A stretch of DNA of 64,000 nucleotides from Pogonophryne albipinna (lineage: Eukaryota; Chordata; Actinopteri; Perciformes; Artedidraconidae): NCBI GenBank assembly GCA_028583405.1, contig CM053260.1:21576569-21640568 (forward strand). The letters run 5' to 3'. This document shows, one piece after another, positions 23,152 through 35,922 of the stretch; the stretch's first letter is position 1, and the number at the start of each line of letters is the position of its first letter. A program made the translations under genes and the position numbers. The notes below the pieces were generated by a model. That model made no database searches. It was given only the letters and a program-made list of their open reading frames with translations, and was not told where the DNA came from.

Positions 23152-23936
23152 AGTCACCTTTTAACCCAGATTAAGTGGCTAGATTACACCCCTAAACAGG
23201 ATGTGGACTCCCAAGGCCGGAAGACGCTAATGTTTAATAACCAACTCAAATAACCGTGACTAAGTGAGGAGGAAAAGAGCCTCAGAGGCAGACAAGAATC
23301 TATTGAACAGTCCTTATAGTTTTAATTATATTCTACTTAGTAAAGTGATGACTAAAGCAAAGTCTTCTAACTTCTATAGCCTGTTTTAAAAGTGTGTTGT
23401 TATCACATTGAGCTTAAAGATAGTGAGGTGTTTGCAAAGAAAGAGAGGCGGGCGCACCGGAGTGATGGGGAGATGGAGGATCGGGAGGAGGGAGATGGCG
23501 AAGCATGCAAACTCTGAATAGATTCTCACAGCAGAAGGAGCGCTGCGCCGAGACGTCAGGCTGCACAGCTCGATGCTAACCACACTTGGCAATGAGGGGG
23601 CTCGACTCCTCCCACCCATGCAGGCTCCGGGGCCCACCGCCTCCCAGGAGGCTTCCTGGTGATTGAAATGGAAATTTGGGAAGTAATGCTTCAGAGGGAG
23701 GAAATGTCTCGCTCCCCCTGCCAGTCAGTCTGTCTGTTCATCCTGCGGTGCTTTATTACTGTCACTCTCTGTTCACATTAACCCATAATCATTCATGGCA
23801 CATAATCACTTACATTATGTCCAGCCTCCAAATCCACCTGCAGCCTCCAAAGTTTTAAAGTTTAGGAAAATTGTCCATAGATTTAGTTTTTTCTATCAAA
23901 TGGAGACTTTGAAGGACTGACACTTTTGTATTGTTT
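23152..23936. other. No gene recognised
   Basis: A GC-richer stretch at 23440-23660 has no supported coding frame. The rest is AT-rich. Confidence 0.5.
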
Positions 23937-24795
23937 TAAAGGGGCCTATTATGCTCATTTTCAGGTTTCATAACTGCATGTTGTGCCTCTATTGTGACGT
24001 GTTTTGTCACAGTACATGCTTTAATGATCAAAAAGGCAGCTGAAGAAATTCAACCTGCCAAAGACAATGATGGTGAACTTCTACACCTCCATCATCGAGT
24101 CCATCCTCACCTCCTCCATCACCATCTGACACGCTGCAGCCACAGCCAAGGATAAGGGCAGGCTGCAGCGTGTCATCCGCTCTGCAGAGAAGGTGATCGG
24201 CTGTAATCTGCCATCCCTCCACGACCTGCACGCCTCCAGAACCCTGAGCAGAGAAGATAGTGGCCGACCCCTCCCACCCTGGACACAAACTGTTCACCCC
24301 CCTCTCGCAGGAGGCTGCGCTCCGTCAGGACCAAAACCTCTCGCCACCTGAACAGTTCCTTCCCCTCCGCTACCAGCCTCTTAAACAAGGCCCGGCCCCC
24401 CCACTGACACTTACCTCAGCCACAACGTAGACTCTATATGCATTACATTAATGCACACAATGTTCAAAATGTCTTATTTTATATTCTATAATTCACTGCA
24501 TTCTATTTCGCTGTAAATTACTGCTTTATTTTATTGCTATTTAACTATATTTTCTAACTGTGTCCTTAAAGATTTTTTGTTTTATATGGAGATGTTTTGT
24601 TTTATATTTTATGTATGCACCACGACATCAAGTCAAACTCCTCGTATGCGTGAACCTACCTGGCAATAAACCCGTTTCTGATTCTCATTCTGAAAGTACT
24701 TAATTTTTCTCACACTGCCTGTGCTGCAGCACCTCTTTTCACCCTCTGTCTGAAAACAGAGCCCAGTATACTCTGATTGGTCAGCTGGCCGGCTC
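23937..24795. mobile_element. MITE, GGGGACATATTATG family, copy 2, split by a LINE
   Basis: The left part begins AAAGGGGCCTATTATGCTC. The family interior resumes at about 24694 with ACTTAATTTTTCTCACACTG, then CTGCAGCACCTC. The intervening 660 bp is a LINE fragment. The right terminus is missing or degenerate after about 24795. Confidence 0.7.
24030..24693 (+). pseudogene. 5'-truncated LINE: reverse transcriptase C-terminus and 3' UTR
   Basis: The plus-strand frame reads KKFNLPKTMMVNFYTSIIES, then ILTSSITI followed by a TGA where a Trp is usual, then RLQRVIRSAEKVIGCNLPSL. This is the conserved region after the polymerase domain in Rex1/CR1-like fish LINEs. A frame change follows near 24260. 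The 3' UTR ends in GGCAATAAACCCGTTTCTG and ATTCT repeats. The element is dead by truncation, nonsense mutation and frameshift. Family assignment is from memory of the motif pattern and is approximate. Confidence 0.75.
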
Positions 24796-25618
24796 TGTTG
24801 TGACTGCCAACATAAATGTAAAAAATCAGTTTCATTGAAGAGTTTAGTTGAGTTTCCTGTTGATCCAAAGTGCATATGACCGTCTATTGGCCTCATAAGA
24901 AGCCTTTTAATCATTACAACAGCTATTAAGTCATTTATTGAGGTCTATAAACTTGTAAATATTTTGTAAATGGAATGAAGCTACAAATAAATAAGGGCTC
25001 ACTTGACAAGCTACTCAAGAACAATCTGTTTATATAATTATCTTTATGTCTGTTTATTGCTGCTGGCATATTACACATGTTAAATATAACAAACGGAACA
25101 GCAGCTTGTCTCATTTCTGTTTTAGAAAAGAAGATATCAAAATCTTTAAATATTTGATTTATGCAGCGCTAACACTTTAGAGGAACAAAGCAGCCCTAGG
25201 CAAGCAAGAGATTTGACCGCAGCTGTAATGCAATGTATTCAGTCTGTGTGTTTGGAAAGGTCAATAATGACGGCCACGGACCCCTATCAAAAAGCCGATA
25301 CCTCTTTATAGGGCAAACAGGCCGGAGCCGGTCCCCGCTGCGCCTCTCTGTCCAACCCCGGTGTGTGTCTCTCCGAACAATACCAAACAAAACCACACAC
25401 GTCATTCCCCATCTATCATGTAATAAAAGATCAGTATCCCTGCACAATGGAAGAAGAATTATATGCAAAGTGAGTACAGAGCGTTGGGTTCAGTAGGCTG
25501 CAACCTTGTTTCCATAGTGAAGAATATCTATCCCTGTTTGCAGCGAGGCTGTGGACAAAGAGAGGAGAGGAAGTGAGGAGGCCAGGGTTCACGCTATACA
25601 CGGAGAGCAGTTTTGTTA
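24796..25618. other. No gene recognised
   Basis: Non-coding sequence. Short frames near 25200-25490 lack recognisable domains. Confidence 0.5.
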
Positions 25619-25626
25619 ATTTAGAT

Positions 25627-26218
25627 CAGGGGTGTCAAACTCAAATACACAGTGGGCCAAAATAAAAAAATGGGTACTAGTCGAGGGCCGGACTGGTTCA
25701 ATGTTTATTGCAGAACGTATTGAAATGAACTTATTGCACATATTAAACCTGGAACTAACAAAGCTTCAATTATTGCCAATAAAAACAACATTAAACATTA
25801 AATAATCAGTTGCATTCATTTCTTATGGCTCTATCTGCAGCTTTTCCGCAGACATTTCTTATGATTACATTTTTCCACAGGCCAACAACAGCTTCAAAAA
25901 AACGATTTCCCTCAAAGAACAAACCAAACATGACCTGTTGTCGTGAGAGAAAAAGTGCAAAAGGAAGCATCCATCAAACTCAGTGTGCTGCTCTGTGATG
26001 CTAGTTCAAGCCAGATACTTGGCATCTCATCTTGGGTGCAAGTTCATCAATGTTTGGGCTCAGGCTCCGAGCTCAGGAAACCCTCAGGATTGAGTGAAGG
26101 TGTGCGTGCAATATACCGGCGGGCCAGATCTAATAGTAATTAGAAATTATCCTGCGGGCCGAAATTAAATCCACCACGGGCCTGATTTGGCCCCCGGGCC
26201 TTGAGTTTGACACGTGTG
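25627..26218. mobile_element. Non-autonomous hAT element, 592 bp
   Basis: The termini CAGGGGTGTCAAACTCAA and TTGAGTTTGACACGTGTG are inverted with mutations at the right tip. The flanks ATTTAGAT (25619-25626) and ATTTAGAG (26219-26226) form an 8-bp target duplication with one mismatch. GGGCCGGACTGG- and CGGGCC-type motifs lie near both ends, as in Charlie-like hAT MITEs. Confidence 0.9.
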
Positions 26219-26226
26219 ATTTAGAG

Positions 26227-28977
26227 GTTACAGCCATGACATGGGCTCTTTGTTGCTGAACTGCTTATTAATATGCCAACATCCTGACAGTAATACATTT
26301 TATTTATAGAGCAATTTTCCAAACAAAATAACAGAGCTTTACAATGTAGAAATGACAGGCAAACAATTATACAACTATTTAAAATGTCAATCTGTTTTAA
26401 TTAAGAACGGCAATGCTCACATATTGCTAAGCAGAATAACATGTTTACTCTGTTCATCGGCATGCTAACATATGCTAATTTGCTCAAAACCCAAAGTATA
26501 GCTAGGGTTAATGTGGGTGTAAATATGTAAATATGGATAGAAAACATATCTTAGAAAAAGTTAATAATCAAATTGCAACTTCTGGTAGATTAATATTATA
26601 ATTCAAAGGTTACTACATGCAACAAAAACCTTTTAGACCCATTATACATCTACTGCAGCTAAATCTTCCCCAAACCCATGCTGCTGGGTTAAATGCAGAG
26701 AAGAAGCAACAGATTGAGAAAATAATTTAGGAAAGAGTGAACAAACATATGGAGGAACTCTAAAAAAGCAGATATGAGAGGAGAATAAAGAATGTGCTTT
26801 GTATCAATGAATATGCTTTAATGTGAAGTCAGTGAAACTCTTTGTCAACTTGAAAAAGAGCGGGGGGTTGTTTTCAGTGGCCTTGAATACAGCTCTATTG
26901 ATATTAGCTCAGTCAATTAGCACTTTTTCAGGCGTGTGTTTTAAAGTCCCAAGCACTCAACTCGTGCTTTCACATTGGTCCTTTTAGACTGTCTGGATTT
27001 CCTCTTGAATGAAAAGTGACGTTTCATTATAAAGAAAGCAGCTGTTAACATAAGCATCATGTCGGTCCTGTTGCCTCTGTGCATGCTGAAACTTTTACAG
27101 CTGTCAGTTATGGAGATGATAATGACAATGATGCTTTGTTAGCGATGGAGTTGCTAGCTGGATACTGATGATTGGGGTATCAGTGATACTTGATCGTACA
27201 TGATCTAATAGGAAGACAAACAATCTGACATTTTCATACCGGTAAATGTCTTGTTGATCTGTTGTTGATTAATAAACACAAATGATGATCGAACATTAAA
27301 CAGTGATAGATGGATAAAAACACTCCATTCACACTAAAGCTGGTTGAGTGATAGGAGGCTCTCTAGAGAGCTAAGCAAAGACACAACATTAACATTTTAA
27401 TTTAATATAGTAAAAGGAAAGTCAGACGACCAGCTTATACTTATTTTCTGTCAGCAGTAGGGTGCAACGCAAATTGTTTTATGAAGTGTCCTGGCCGTTA
27501 AGGGCCGTTTTTCCCAAATGTGTACCTTATACTGTGAGTTTATTAGCACAAATTGCAACTAATGATAGTGTTCATTGGCATATACACTGTTGACTAGTCG
27601 GACCATTAAAATGTGTTATTTGATCCATCAAATGGCAGAAAATGGTAAAAACTAAAATCCTCAAAAGCACATTTTGTCCACAAGTTAAATAACAAGATAT
27701 TTTGTTTCGTGTCATTAAAGAAACCACATTTAGTCACATTTTATGAAGCATTTCTTTTTCTGAAAGACTCAATCCAAGTAATGGTTAATCCAAAGGGTTG
27801 GCGATCAATTCAAAAGCTGGCAATTAATCGTTGCCGTTTAGGAATCACTAGCACACAGTGTTCTTGTTGAAGCTCATCAAAAGGAATATGATACCCTCAA
27901 ATAAAGTACTCAAACACTGGGTAATTTTCATAAGGGCTAACACTGCTGATTAAGTGTCAGTGTAAAACAACAATAATAATTAGCAGAAGCGGCTCAGAGA
28001 GGGGTGATGGTGAGATGAACCTGAAGAACAGAGGCTGGGGGGGGGGGGGGTGCGGTGCAGATAAAGTATCCAGCAGAGAAGAGACGAGGCAGTGGTGAGG
28101 GCAGAGCTGAGGGATAGGAAAATCAGCATTTCAATTACATGAAAGCAATTGTTTTTTATCTTGAGTGCAAGTTAATGAAACTAATTAGTCTTTGCAGCGT
28201 GAACCCTCTGGCACGTCAGATAATCGCCAGAGGCTCAGATAGTGCAGTCAATTTTTAGCTTACTGCAGTGGAGGGGAAAACAAACAGGGCCTTATCTCTG
28301 CAGCAGGCATTACACCTGGGGTCTACATCGACTTCAAGGCCTCCTTTCACCTCTCCAGGTTCCTTAATGGCCATTTACATGAGGCATCCAACAACACAAG
28401 ACTTCTCTCAACTGCACGCCTTAAGAACAACTTCATTAGCATTTGATGGAGAGCTCCACCTGGGAATTTAAATATTTATCTGGAATAGTATGTGGCAGCT
28501 CTTAAGAAGCCGAAGCCTTTTCTGCTTTACAAAGGGGTTCATTTGATGCATTGCTATGCACCACAGGTACAAAGACCTGCACATAGCCACAGTACGTGTA
28601 TGAGGAATTCACTAAAAAGCATGAGCTACCCAGGATGAGGACACCTGCAGAGGGCTGTGTGTGACTCATGGTGTCTACGAGGGGAGACGGTGAACCAGAA
28701 CCAGACAGAGTTGTAAGGCCGTGAAGGAGACATGCAGTATACACAAGGAAAGCTATATTTTTCATGCTTTTTGAATGCTCCTGAATATTTCAGCAGACGA
28801 TGCATGACAACAATATAAAACAAAAGAAAATAATAATAGTAATAATAACTTTTATTGTTATTTTGTATATATTGATTGTTGTGTTTTATCTTAATGTGTG
28901 CATATGTGTAAATGTGTCTGTTGATTGCATATATATAGGATATACATATTTTATACATATTTGTATTATTGTATTTT
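26227..28977. other. Mostly non-coding; possible LINE tail near 26293
   Basis: ACATTTTATTTATAGAGCAA at 26293 resembles the reverse complement of fish L2-type LINE 3' ends. A 13-G run is near 28039. No gene was recognised in the remainder. Confidence 0.4.
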
Positions 28978-29180
28978 GTATGGGAGGCTGTGGTTCAGTG
29001 GATGGTGCACTGAACTTCGAATCAGGGGGTAGCAAGTTTCGAGTCCCACTGCAGTCAGCATGTCGTTGTGTCCCTGAGACTCTTCACCCCAAAGTGCTCC
29101 TGTGGGGATTGCCCACAGTATTGAGTGTGTAAGTCGCTTTGGATAAAAGCGTCTAACAAGTGACATGTAATGTAATATAA
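28978..29180 (+). mobile_element. tRNA-derived SINE
   Basis: The head has an A-box-like GTGGTTCAGTGGATGG and a B-box-like TTTCGAGTCCCAC, as in a polymerase III promoter. The body ends in CGCTTTGGATAAAAGCGTCT and an AATGTAATGTAAT-like tail, the 3' segment shared by many teleost SINEs and their partner LINEs. About 200 bp. Confidence 0.85.
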
Positions 29181-31579
29181 TCGGGATTGTTGGAAACGTT
29201 ATTTCAATCTCTCTGTCTGTACAAACACACAGAAAAGTTGACTTTGAATTATTTATATAGGACCTTTCAAGGTTGTTAAAACAAATAAAACTCTAAACAG
29301 ATAAAATCATTTAAAATAAAACATTGAATAGCAGAAAAGGGATGTTTTTGGAAATCCACTACAATCATCTGTATGTCAAACAATTACAGTTTTGTAGTTT
29401 TCAATGATATATCAAAATTGATATTGACTATCTGAGGTGACATTTCTTTGTAATTCCTAATTATTCTAAAGCATGTCAGGTACAATATCAAACCATTGGC
29501 TGCCAGTATACCACCATTTCAAATGGTCCTCCAATAAATACCAGCACAACTTTTCACATTTGAAAAAAACTAAATGTCCCTGTTTGACTATGGGGTGATT
29601 CAGCAATATACATGTTTTATTACTGATAATGTTAAAATATCAAGTATGATATTCTCACAGGAAGGTACTTCAAAGGTTTTAGATGATGGTACAATGATGG
29701 TTCATTAAAAATAAAGGGTACATTTCCCTGAATCATGTGATGTATAACACTAGACACTGACTAAGCTCGCAATTAAAACATAAAAACTATAAGGGGTTAT
29801 GAAAAAGCCCCAATATACTGTAAATGTGAGTTTTATGGATTGAGAGCAAAGTTCTAAATGTAACAAAGGCCACGTTGAGATTTTGGGAGCCGTTAACAAA
29901 AGCAGCAATACGTCTGATAGAGAGTTAGCGGATCATAGACATAAGCCGGGTCATTCAAGCCTTTAAACCCATCAGCAAAATCTTCAAATCAATTTTTAAA
30001 AGACAGAGAGGGTTGTTGTGAGATGTAATGGTCATAAAGAGCAACACTGTCTTCTATCACACAGAATGAGCAGTGAGAGCTGGCGCTGAACTATCATGCA
30101 TGGAAACCATCTCATTGGCAGCAAAAACACAGACGACTGACACCATCCGTGACATCGAACATGAACTTTAGTTTAAAGAATATTCATTAAAAGGCTCTAA
30201 CAGCTACATGGAGGATTTATGAATAATACAACTCCTTTGTAGTAACATAAGTTCATCTCGTTTTTTATCCTGGAGTTTCAATGTGAATGTTTAAGCAAGT
30301 TGAATATGCTTCTGGCAAATATTTAATGTGTTTAGTTTAATTTTTAAATTGATGCTTGCAGAGAGCTTGTTCAAAGCTCAGAATAGGACAAAAAGGCACT
30401 GAGTGATGGAGAATTTAACCGAAAAGGTCAGAACTTTGTGGAGTAACAGCGATAGATTGCCCCCACATTGATCCGACAAAGCATCACCTTGTGTTTCTTG
30501 TTTTAATACCAACTATTGATTGGCTGACCTTCATGTATATAAATGGACAAACCCCTCAATGTGGCCAGCATGGATTATTTCCACTTATATCTGTTTGTCA
30601 AAGCTCTTAGGAACCACGGCTTGTCAATCGATAGTCAGAACTTCATAGGGATATTTCGATCCACATCAGAAAGTAATGAAAAACAGTATTAGGTGTATTG
30701 GCCTCAGTCATATTGGAGTTCACAGGGGGGGGGGGGGGAAGCAGTTTTTGGCACACCTTTGATATAAAGACACATTTAAATTAGCACATTTTGGACAATT
30801 GTTGTCAAACCCTGTATTGAATGACTTACTCAAGAAACCATTGAGAGAAACCAGTATTTGACAGCAGTGCAATGGCTTAAAATATCCTGCTTTGATCAGC
30901 TATATTTATTTTATATTAAACTGCAGCCAGTTATTAAAGATTACCGAATACAAAAACAGTAAAGTCAGTGGACATATTTAGTTCTTGTAACCAATACACA
31001 GAAAACCCAGAATGTGGAGGGAGATAGAAGTTTGATGGGAAGTGCAGAAGCTTCAACTAGGACAGAATTGTTTTCTGGTCTCCCACCCGACTGCTAAAAG
31101 GTGCTCTAGTAGTGAGAGGAAAGCATCAGCATGGCAGGATGCTCATCAGTCGGCACTATGGGTATTCAAACGTTGGCAGTGTCCAGCAGCTGGTCAGCCA
31201 TCCAGATCTATAACACTGGGCCTGCCTCAAAAGCCAATCTCACCAAAAAAGAGAGATGTTCTCAGCATGAATATCTTTGAAAGTACTATTAAACTACAAG
31301 GTGCCAGCTGAGTCTGAGCGTAGTCAATACATAAGGGGGAAAAGTATCAGAAACATGTCCTAAAATCTCAGAAATCTAAAAGCGATGTTCTATCTCTTGC
31401 CTCGATTCATGTTTAAATCTGACATTAACCTAAACCCCCTGCTGCTCTATCTCTCCTAGCCCTCAGCTTTTAAACACACACACAAAAGCAGATTGGATAA
31501 ACTGGTTCAGTCTCTACTTTAAACTCTCAATCCAAGGGCCACAAGATGAGCAACAGATGGCTCATGCATTTGTATGTTC
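29181..31579. other. No gene recognised
   Basis: AT-rich non-coding sequence. TTTATATAGGACCTTTCAAG near 29253 may be a LINE tail on the minus strand. A 13-G run is near 30726. Confidence 0.45.
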
Positions 31580-31721
31580 ATGTACACCAGGGATCACCAA
31601 CTACATTTGTCCAAGGGCCAAAATGTATCCAATAGACACTATCGCGAGCCGGGGGGGGGGGGGTACAGGTACTGCATAAAGCTTAGCAGACTCTTCACGC
31701 TAACGAAGGATCACTTATAGG

Positions 31722-32650
31722 CAGGGTTGGGAGGGTTACTTTGTAAATGTAATCAGTTACTGATTACTGAATACATGCTCTGAAAGTAATCAGAATACAG
31801 TTACAGTTACGTGTCTTATAAAAGTAACGTGTTCAGGTTACTTTTAGAATACTTTTGGAATACTTTCTTTTTCCATAACAGATGGGTATGTTTTGGTGAG
31901 CAGGAGACACTTGTTTTACTGTTTTAATGGCTTATCAAGAACTCAAACACAACATCTTGGTGTCATTCTGGACAGCTCCCTCTCATCTGCACCCCACATA
32001 AAAAACATCACCCGGACTGCATTCTCCTACTGTAAACCTTTCCTTAGAATATGTTATGAATTGTAAGGTGTCCTTGGGTGCTTTGAAAGGTGCCCCTAAA
32101 TAGAATGAATTATCATTATTATTTATTATTATTATCTGAAACGATGTAATAACTTTTAAAACTTGTTCCAGTCACTTGCCCCATGCATTCAGCAGCAGCA
32201 GGCCATTCACTTTGATTTGATCCCGTTATAAATGTCATCATTTCGACAATAAAGAAATGCTACATCAACGTTATCTTGCACATTTTATCTAACCATCTCC
32301 GTTTCTAACTTTCAATATATTTGAAAAGAGATCTCTCTCTCTCTCTCATCTGCGTGCGGGGGCGGGGCCTCACAGACACGCTGCATCTCTCTCTCCCTCA
32401 CAGACATGCTGCAGCGCTGTGCAGTGTGCACAGTTTTGCCGGTAATGAATATTACATTTTGTGAGGAAACTTTTCCACCAATAATTCCAATAAGTATTCC
32501 AAAATGTATTCACTTCAGGTTTACGAAAGTAACTGTAATCAGATTACTCGTTTTTCAAATGTAACGCCAGCTAAATACAGTTAGCCTACTTGATTTTTGT
32601 ATTCTGATTACGTAACGCCGTTACATATATTCCGTTACAACCCAACCCTG
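31722..32650. mobile_element. Nested hAT MITE, 929 bp
   Basis: The termini CAGGGTTGGGAGGGTTAC and GTTACAACCCAACCCTG are inverted. The flanks CTTATAGG (31714-31721) and CTTCTAGG (32651-32658) match at 7 of 8 positions. TGTAATCAGTTACTG-type subterminal motifs occur at both ends. It contains a LINE fragment. Confidence 0.9.
31925..32145 (+). pseudogene. LINE fragment with 3' tail
   Basis: A short frame reads HLGVILDSSLSSAPHIKNIT, the conserved C-terminal reverse transcriptase region of fish LINEs. It is followed without the usual intervening sequence by TGTCCTTGGGTGCTTTGAAA and an ATTATTATT tail typical of L2-like 3' ends. The piece is internally deleted and lies inside the nested MITE. Confidence 0.65.
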
Positions 32651-33000
32651 CTTCTAGGCTACTGTCCCGCAGCTCCTGCCTCTCTGTTGGACTCTGTCGC
32701 AGCGGGGCTGCTGCTGTGGTGCGGAGCGCACAAAGCAGACTCTTCACAACGAAGGATCACTTCTTCTTCTTCAAGGAATGTTTCGCAGTACGCAGTCTAC
32801 TGTCCCGCAGCTGCTGCCTCTCTGTTGGACTCCGGTACTGCACCTTACTCACGAGACGTTGTAAAAAAAAATGGGTGGGGGGCGAACGCAGTAACCACTC
32901 CGCCAACGCCACAGTCACCCCCGTCGTGCGGGCCGGATGAGAATGTCTGGGGGGCCGGATGTGGCCCGCGGGCCGCCAGTTGGTGGTCACTGATGTACAT

Positions 33001-33620
33001 GTTGCATCTGTGTAGGTACAACTCATACATTGTTGTTTTCTACAGTGTTATGTCTGAGGGCTGAAAAGCAATCACAGTATAAGAAGTACTGTAGGAAAGA
33101 AAAGGAAAAGTTTGAATATTTTTGGAAATACGCTTATTCCCTTTCTTGCTGAGAGTTAAATGAAACACTCGTGTGACACAAAGTCGGAAGCGACCACCTG
33201 CAGTCAGCTCATTTAGCCCAGGACAAAAACTGGAAACAGAAAGACAGCCTGGACACAATGGTTACAAAATCGGCCCACAACCTGTTGCCCAGCAACCAGC
33301 AGTAACTCATAGGATACTTTTCCTGACCAGAAAATAGTTTGACATAAACGTATAAAATGTTGATGGGACCGCGGCCGTCTATTCAGCCTAAAGTTAACTG
33401 TTCTACTGATCAAAATGTGCCCTTTTACTCAAACTCCAATTAATCAAACAGGAAAAAACCCTCAGAGTCAATTAAAAACGATACAGTTGGCAGTCAACAA
33501 AAAGGATCAATATAAGGATTTACTCCCAAGAGTATGATATTTATTTATAAAAATCTGAACAATTTAATGAACAGCAAACTGACAAGAAAAGTGATGAGTT
33601 AAGAAATGTGCAAAAATGAC

Positions 33621-33673
<53 letters not shown>

Positions 33674-34588
33674 TAACACCGCTGAATCCCAACTCCCAAG
33701 ACGGCCGTACACACGTCAGGGGTGCTGGATCCCTCGTAAAAACACAAAAACACAACAGTATTTCAGTTCATTGACTTCTTTATACAGATAATAATAACAC
33801 TCGTACTTTTGGGAGATTGGAAGCTTAGCCAAACAACAATGTAAACAAAAGCAACACAAACAAACCACAAAACTATAAAACAAAATAATTTTAACAAAAA
33901 ACAACTTGTGGCGGGCAATTTATAAAAGAACAGAAACATTAACTTTTGTTAAAACTGATCGCTCGTATCTCGGACAGCGCAGCCCCTCACACACTGCTGG
34001 TTTGGTCACAGTCACGGACAAAGCTTCAGTGTGCTGAAGTAATGTATAAAAGTCAAACAACCAGAGCCAACATGCCGCTCCCTCGATAAAAAGTAGATTA
34101 ATGACTTCTCGTCTCCGTCAAACATGGGAAGAGCTATCAGGTATCAGCTGTTATATTGTTTACAAAGTGTATAATGCGGAAGTTGGCGGTATCACCATAG
34201 CGCAAGGGGCTGAAAGGTGGTTTGCTTTTATGGTTGGCTACATTCAACTTTCAATTTAGGTGCTGGTGCTGGTGCTGGTGCTGTGTGCAGAGCCATGCTA
34301 ACTGTTTCCAGACTAAGTGCTAAGCTAAGCAAGCCTATAGCCTAGCAGTTTTGACAGTGGTATTTTTTCATTGAACTCTCACCGAGGAAGTGAATAAGTG
34401 TTTTTTACTCTTATGACATTACATTTTAGGCTATTTTCCATTTAGCTGAGGTTAATATTTAAAGGGACAATAACTGCATTGCTACCGTGAAACTAATTTG
34501 GTACAATTGCTTAAAATGAGCCAAACGAGTGTATAACAAATGGGTGGTGCATCAGGCTAAACCCTTTTTTGTGATTTTATTCAACCCA
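33001..34588. other. Non-coding; (CA)n and short hexamer repeat
   Basis: Contains a CA tract at 33623-33671 and four GGTGCT hexamers near 34258. No gene was recognised. Confidence 0.5.
33623..33671. repeat. (CA)n microsatellite
   Basis: About 24 uninterrupted CA units. Confidence 0.97.
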
Positions 34589-35054
34589 GTCTCACAGCAT
34601 TTCGTGTTATAGTCACAAAATTAATTTAATCTATTGATTCGTGTTCACCAACACGATTTTTGCATTTTTTTCGTGTCACACAGAACGATTTTAAAAAGCA
34701 ATGTATTTTCTATTGGTAGTTTATTTCGTGCCTGCACCACTTATTTTTGTCCGGTCGGGTCTTGGAATACCAGAAGCTGTGTGGTTCATAAAAACATTTT
34801 CTTACTCAATATCTTACCCTAACCCTAACTCTTTTATTTTAAATTGTATAATGTCGGAGTTTTTTTGCCAGGAGGAAAATAAATGGGGCTCCGAGCCGCA
34901 GAATACTGAAATCTGTATTTTTTCCTTCAAATTTGTTATTATTTACAATGCTTTTAAAATCATTCTGTGTGACAAGAAAAAAATGCAAAAATAGTGTTGG
35001 TGAACACGAATCAATAGGTTAATTTTGTGTCTATAACACGAAATGCTGTGAGAC
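34589..35054. mobile_element. Long-TIR foldback element, 466 bp
   Basis: The first about 105 bp (starting GTCTCACAGCATTTCGTG) is repeated inverted at the end (CACGAAATGCTGTGAGAC), including GATTCGTGTTCACCAACAC and a T-rich run. The arms differ by a few substitutions. The interior has CCCTAACCCTAAC near 34817. No coding capacity and no clear target duplication. Confidence 0.8.
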
Positions 35055-35285
35055 CATGGGCGTAGGAAGCATTCTGAATGTGGGGGGGGGGACATTTTTA
35101 ACCGGTGGGGGTCCTCCGCCACGAGAAGAAAAATAGATTTCCGGTATTCTGGATACTAAACCTTGAGTTTATGTTCTAAAACATAATATTTGCATTATTT
35201 GACGCCGGGCTGTGTTTCAAAGCACTTGACTACACTCTCTGCCATTGTGTGTAAATAAATTACAAGGATTTGAGGGTGCATTGTG
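35055..35285. other. Spacer with G-rich hAT-like start
   Basis: CATGGGCGTAGGAAGC followed by a GGGGGGGG run resembles a decayed hAT terminus. Nothing coding was seen. Confidence 0.3.
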
Positions 35286-35922
35286 GAAGCAAACAAGAGA
35301 CAGAAGTATTTGAATTTTATCAGACACCGAATTTATAGCATTGAAAATAATTACTTTGAAAATCATGTATCTGAATGTTTTTGCTCCGAATTTACCTATG
35401 TGAAATAAAAATGTAAAAATGCAAGTGAAAAAAATTCGACGTCAAATATTTCGGTGTTTAAAGTTCGATGTCAAAAAATTCGGTGTATCAAATTCGACGT
35501 CAAAAATTGAGATGCAGCATCATCCGGGCTACTCAGACAGGATAAGCAATCGAGCCCGAATGCAATCAAACCGACTTCTGGGGGACAGTGCGGTGAAGCC
35601 CAATGCTGCAAACTGTAGGCGATGGATGCAGATGGGAGCAATTCCCGTAAGACCGTATGTTAAAATGTCCAACTTAACATCTGAAAATGAACATGATGTT
35701 TCTAGCCTGGATCCACAAAAACATATTCTGTATATAGTTAGATTCCCCCTTCATGACAACGGGACTGCTGCTCCTAGCTCCTCTGTCTCACTGCTAGCTC
35801 CGTGATGCTACAGCGGCTCAGCTCATGAGGAGAACACTACTTGAACTCGACCGTGTTTGTTGTGTTGGTGGACTATTCGTCATGCAAATATAGGATTTAT
35901 CTGCGGTTAAAACAGACCGTCC

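Larger units (their letters stand above)
31588..32992. mobile_element. hAT element, 1405 bp, with a nested hAT MITE
   Basis: The termini CAGGGATCACCAACT and AGTTGGTGGTCACTG are inverted. The flanks ATGTACAC (31580-31587) and ATGTACAT (32993-33000) are an 8-bp duplication with one mismatch. Subterminal CGAGCCGGGG and GGCCCGCGGGCC occur near the ends. Without the nested element it would be about 470 bp. No transposase. Confidence 0.9.

Noticed and set aside
34817..34830. CCCTAACCCTAAC as an interstitial telomere
   Set aside because: Only about two units, inside a foldback element; too short to mean telomeric origin.
35419..35805. 128-codon frame at the left TIR of the long-TIR element
   Set aside because: Much of it is TIR sequence also present inverted at the other end, and no domain is visible.
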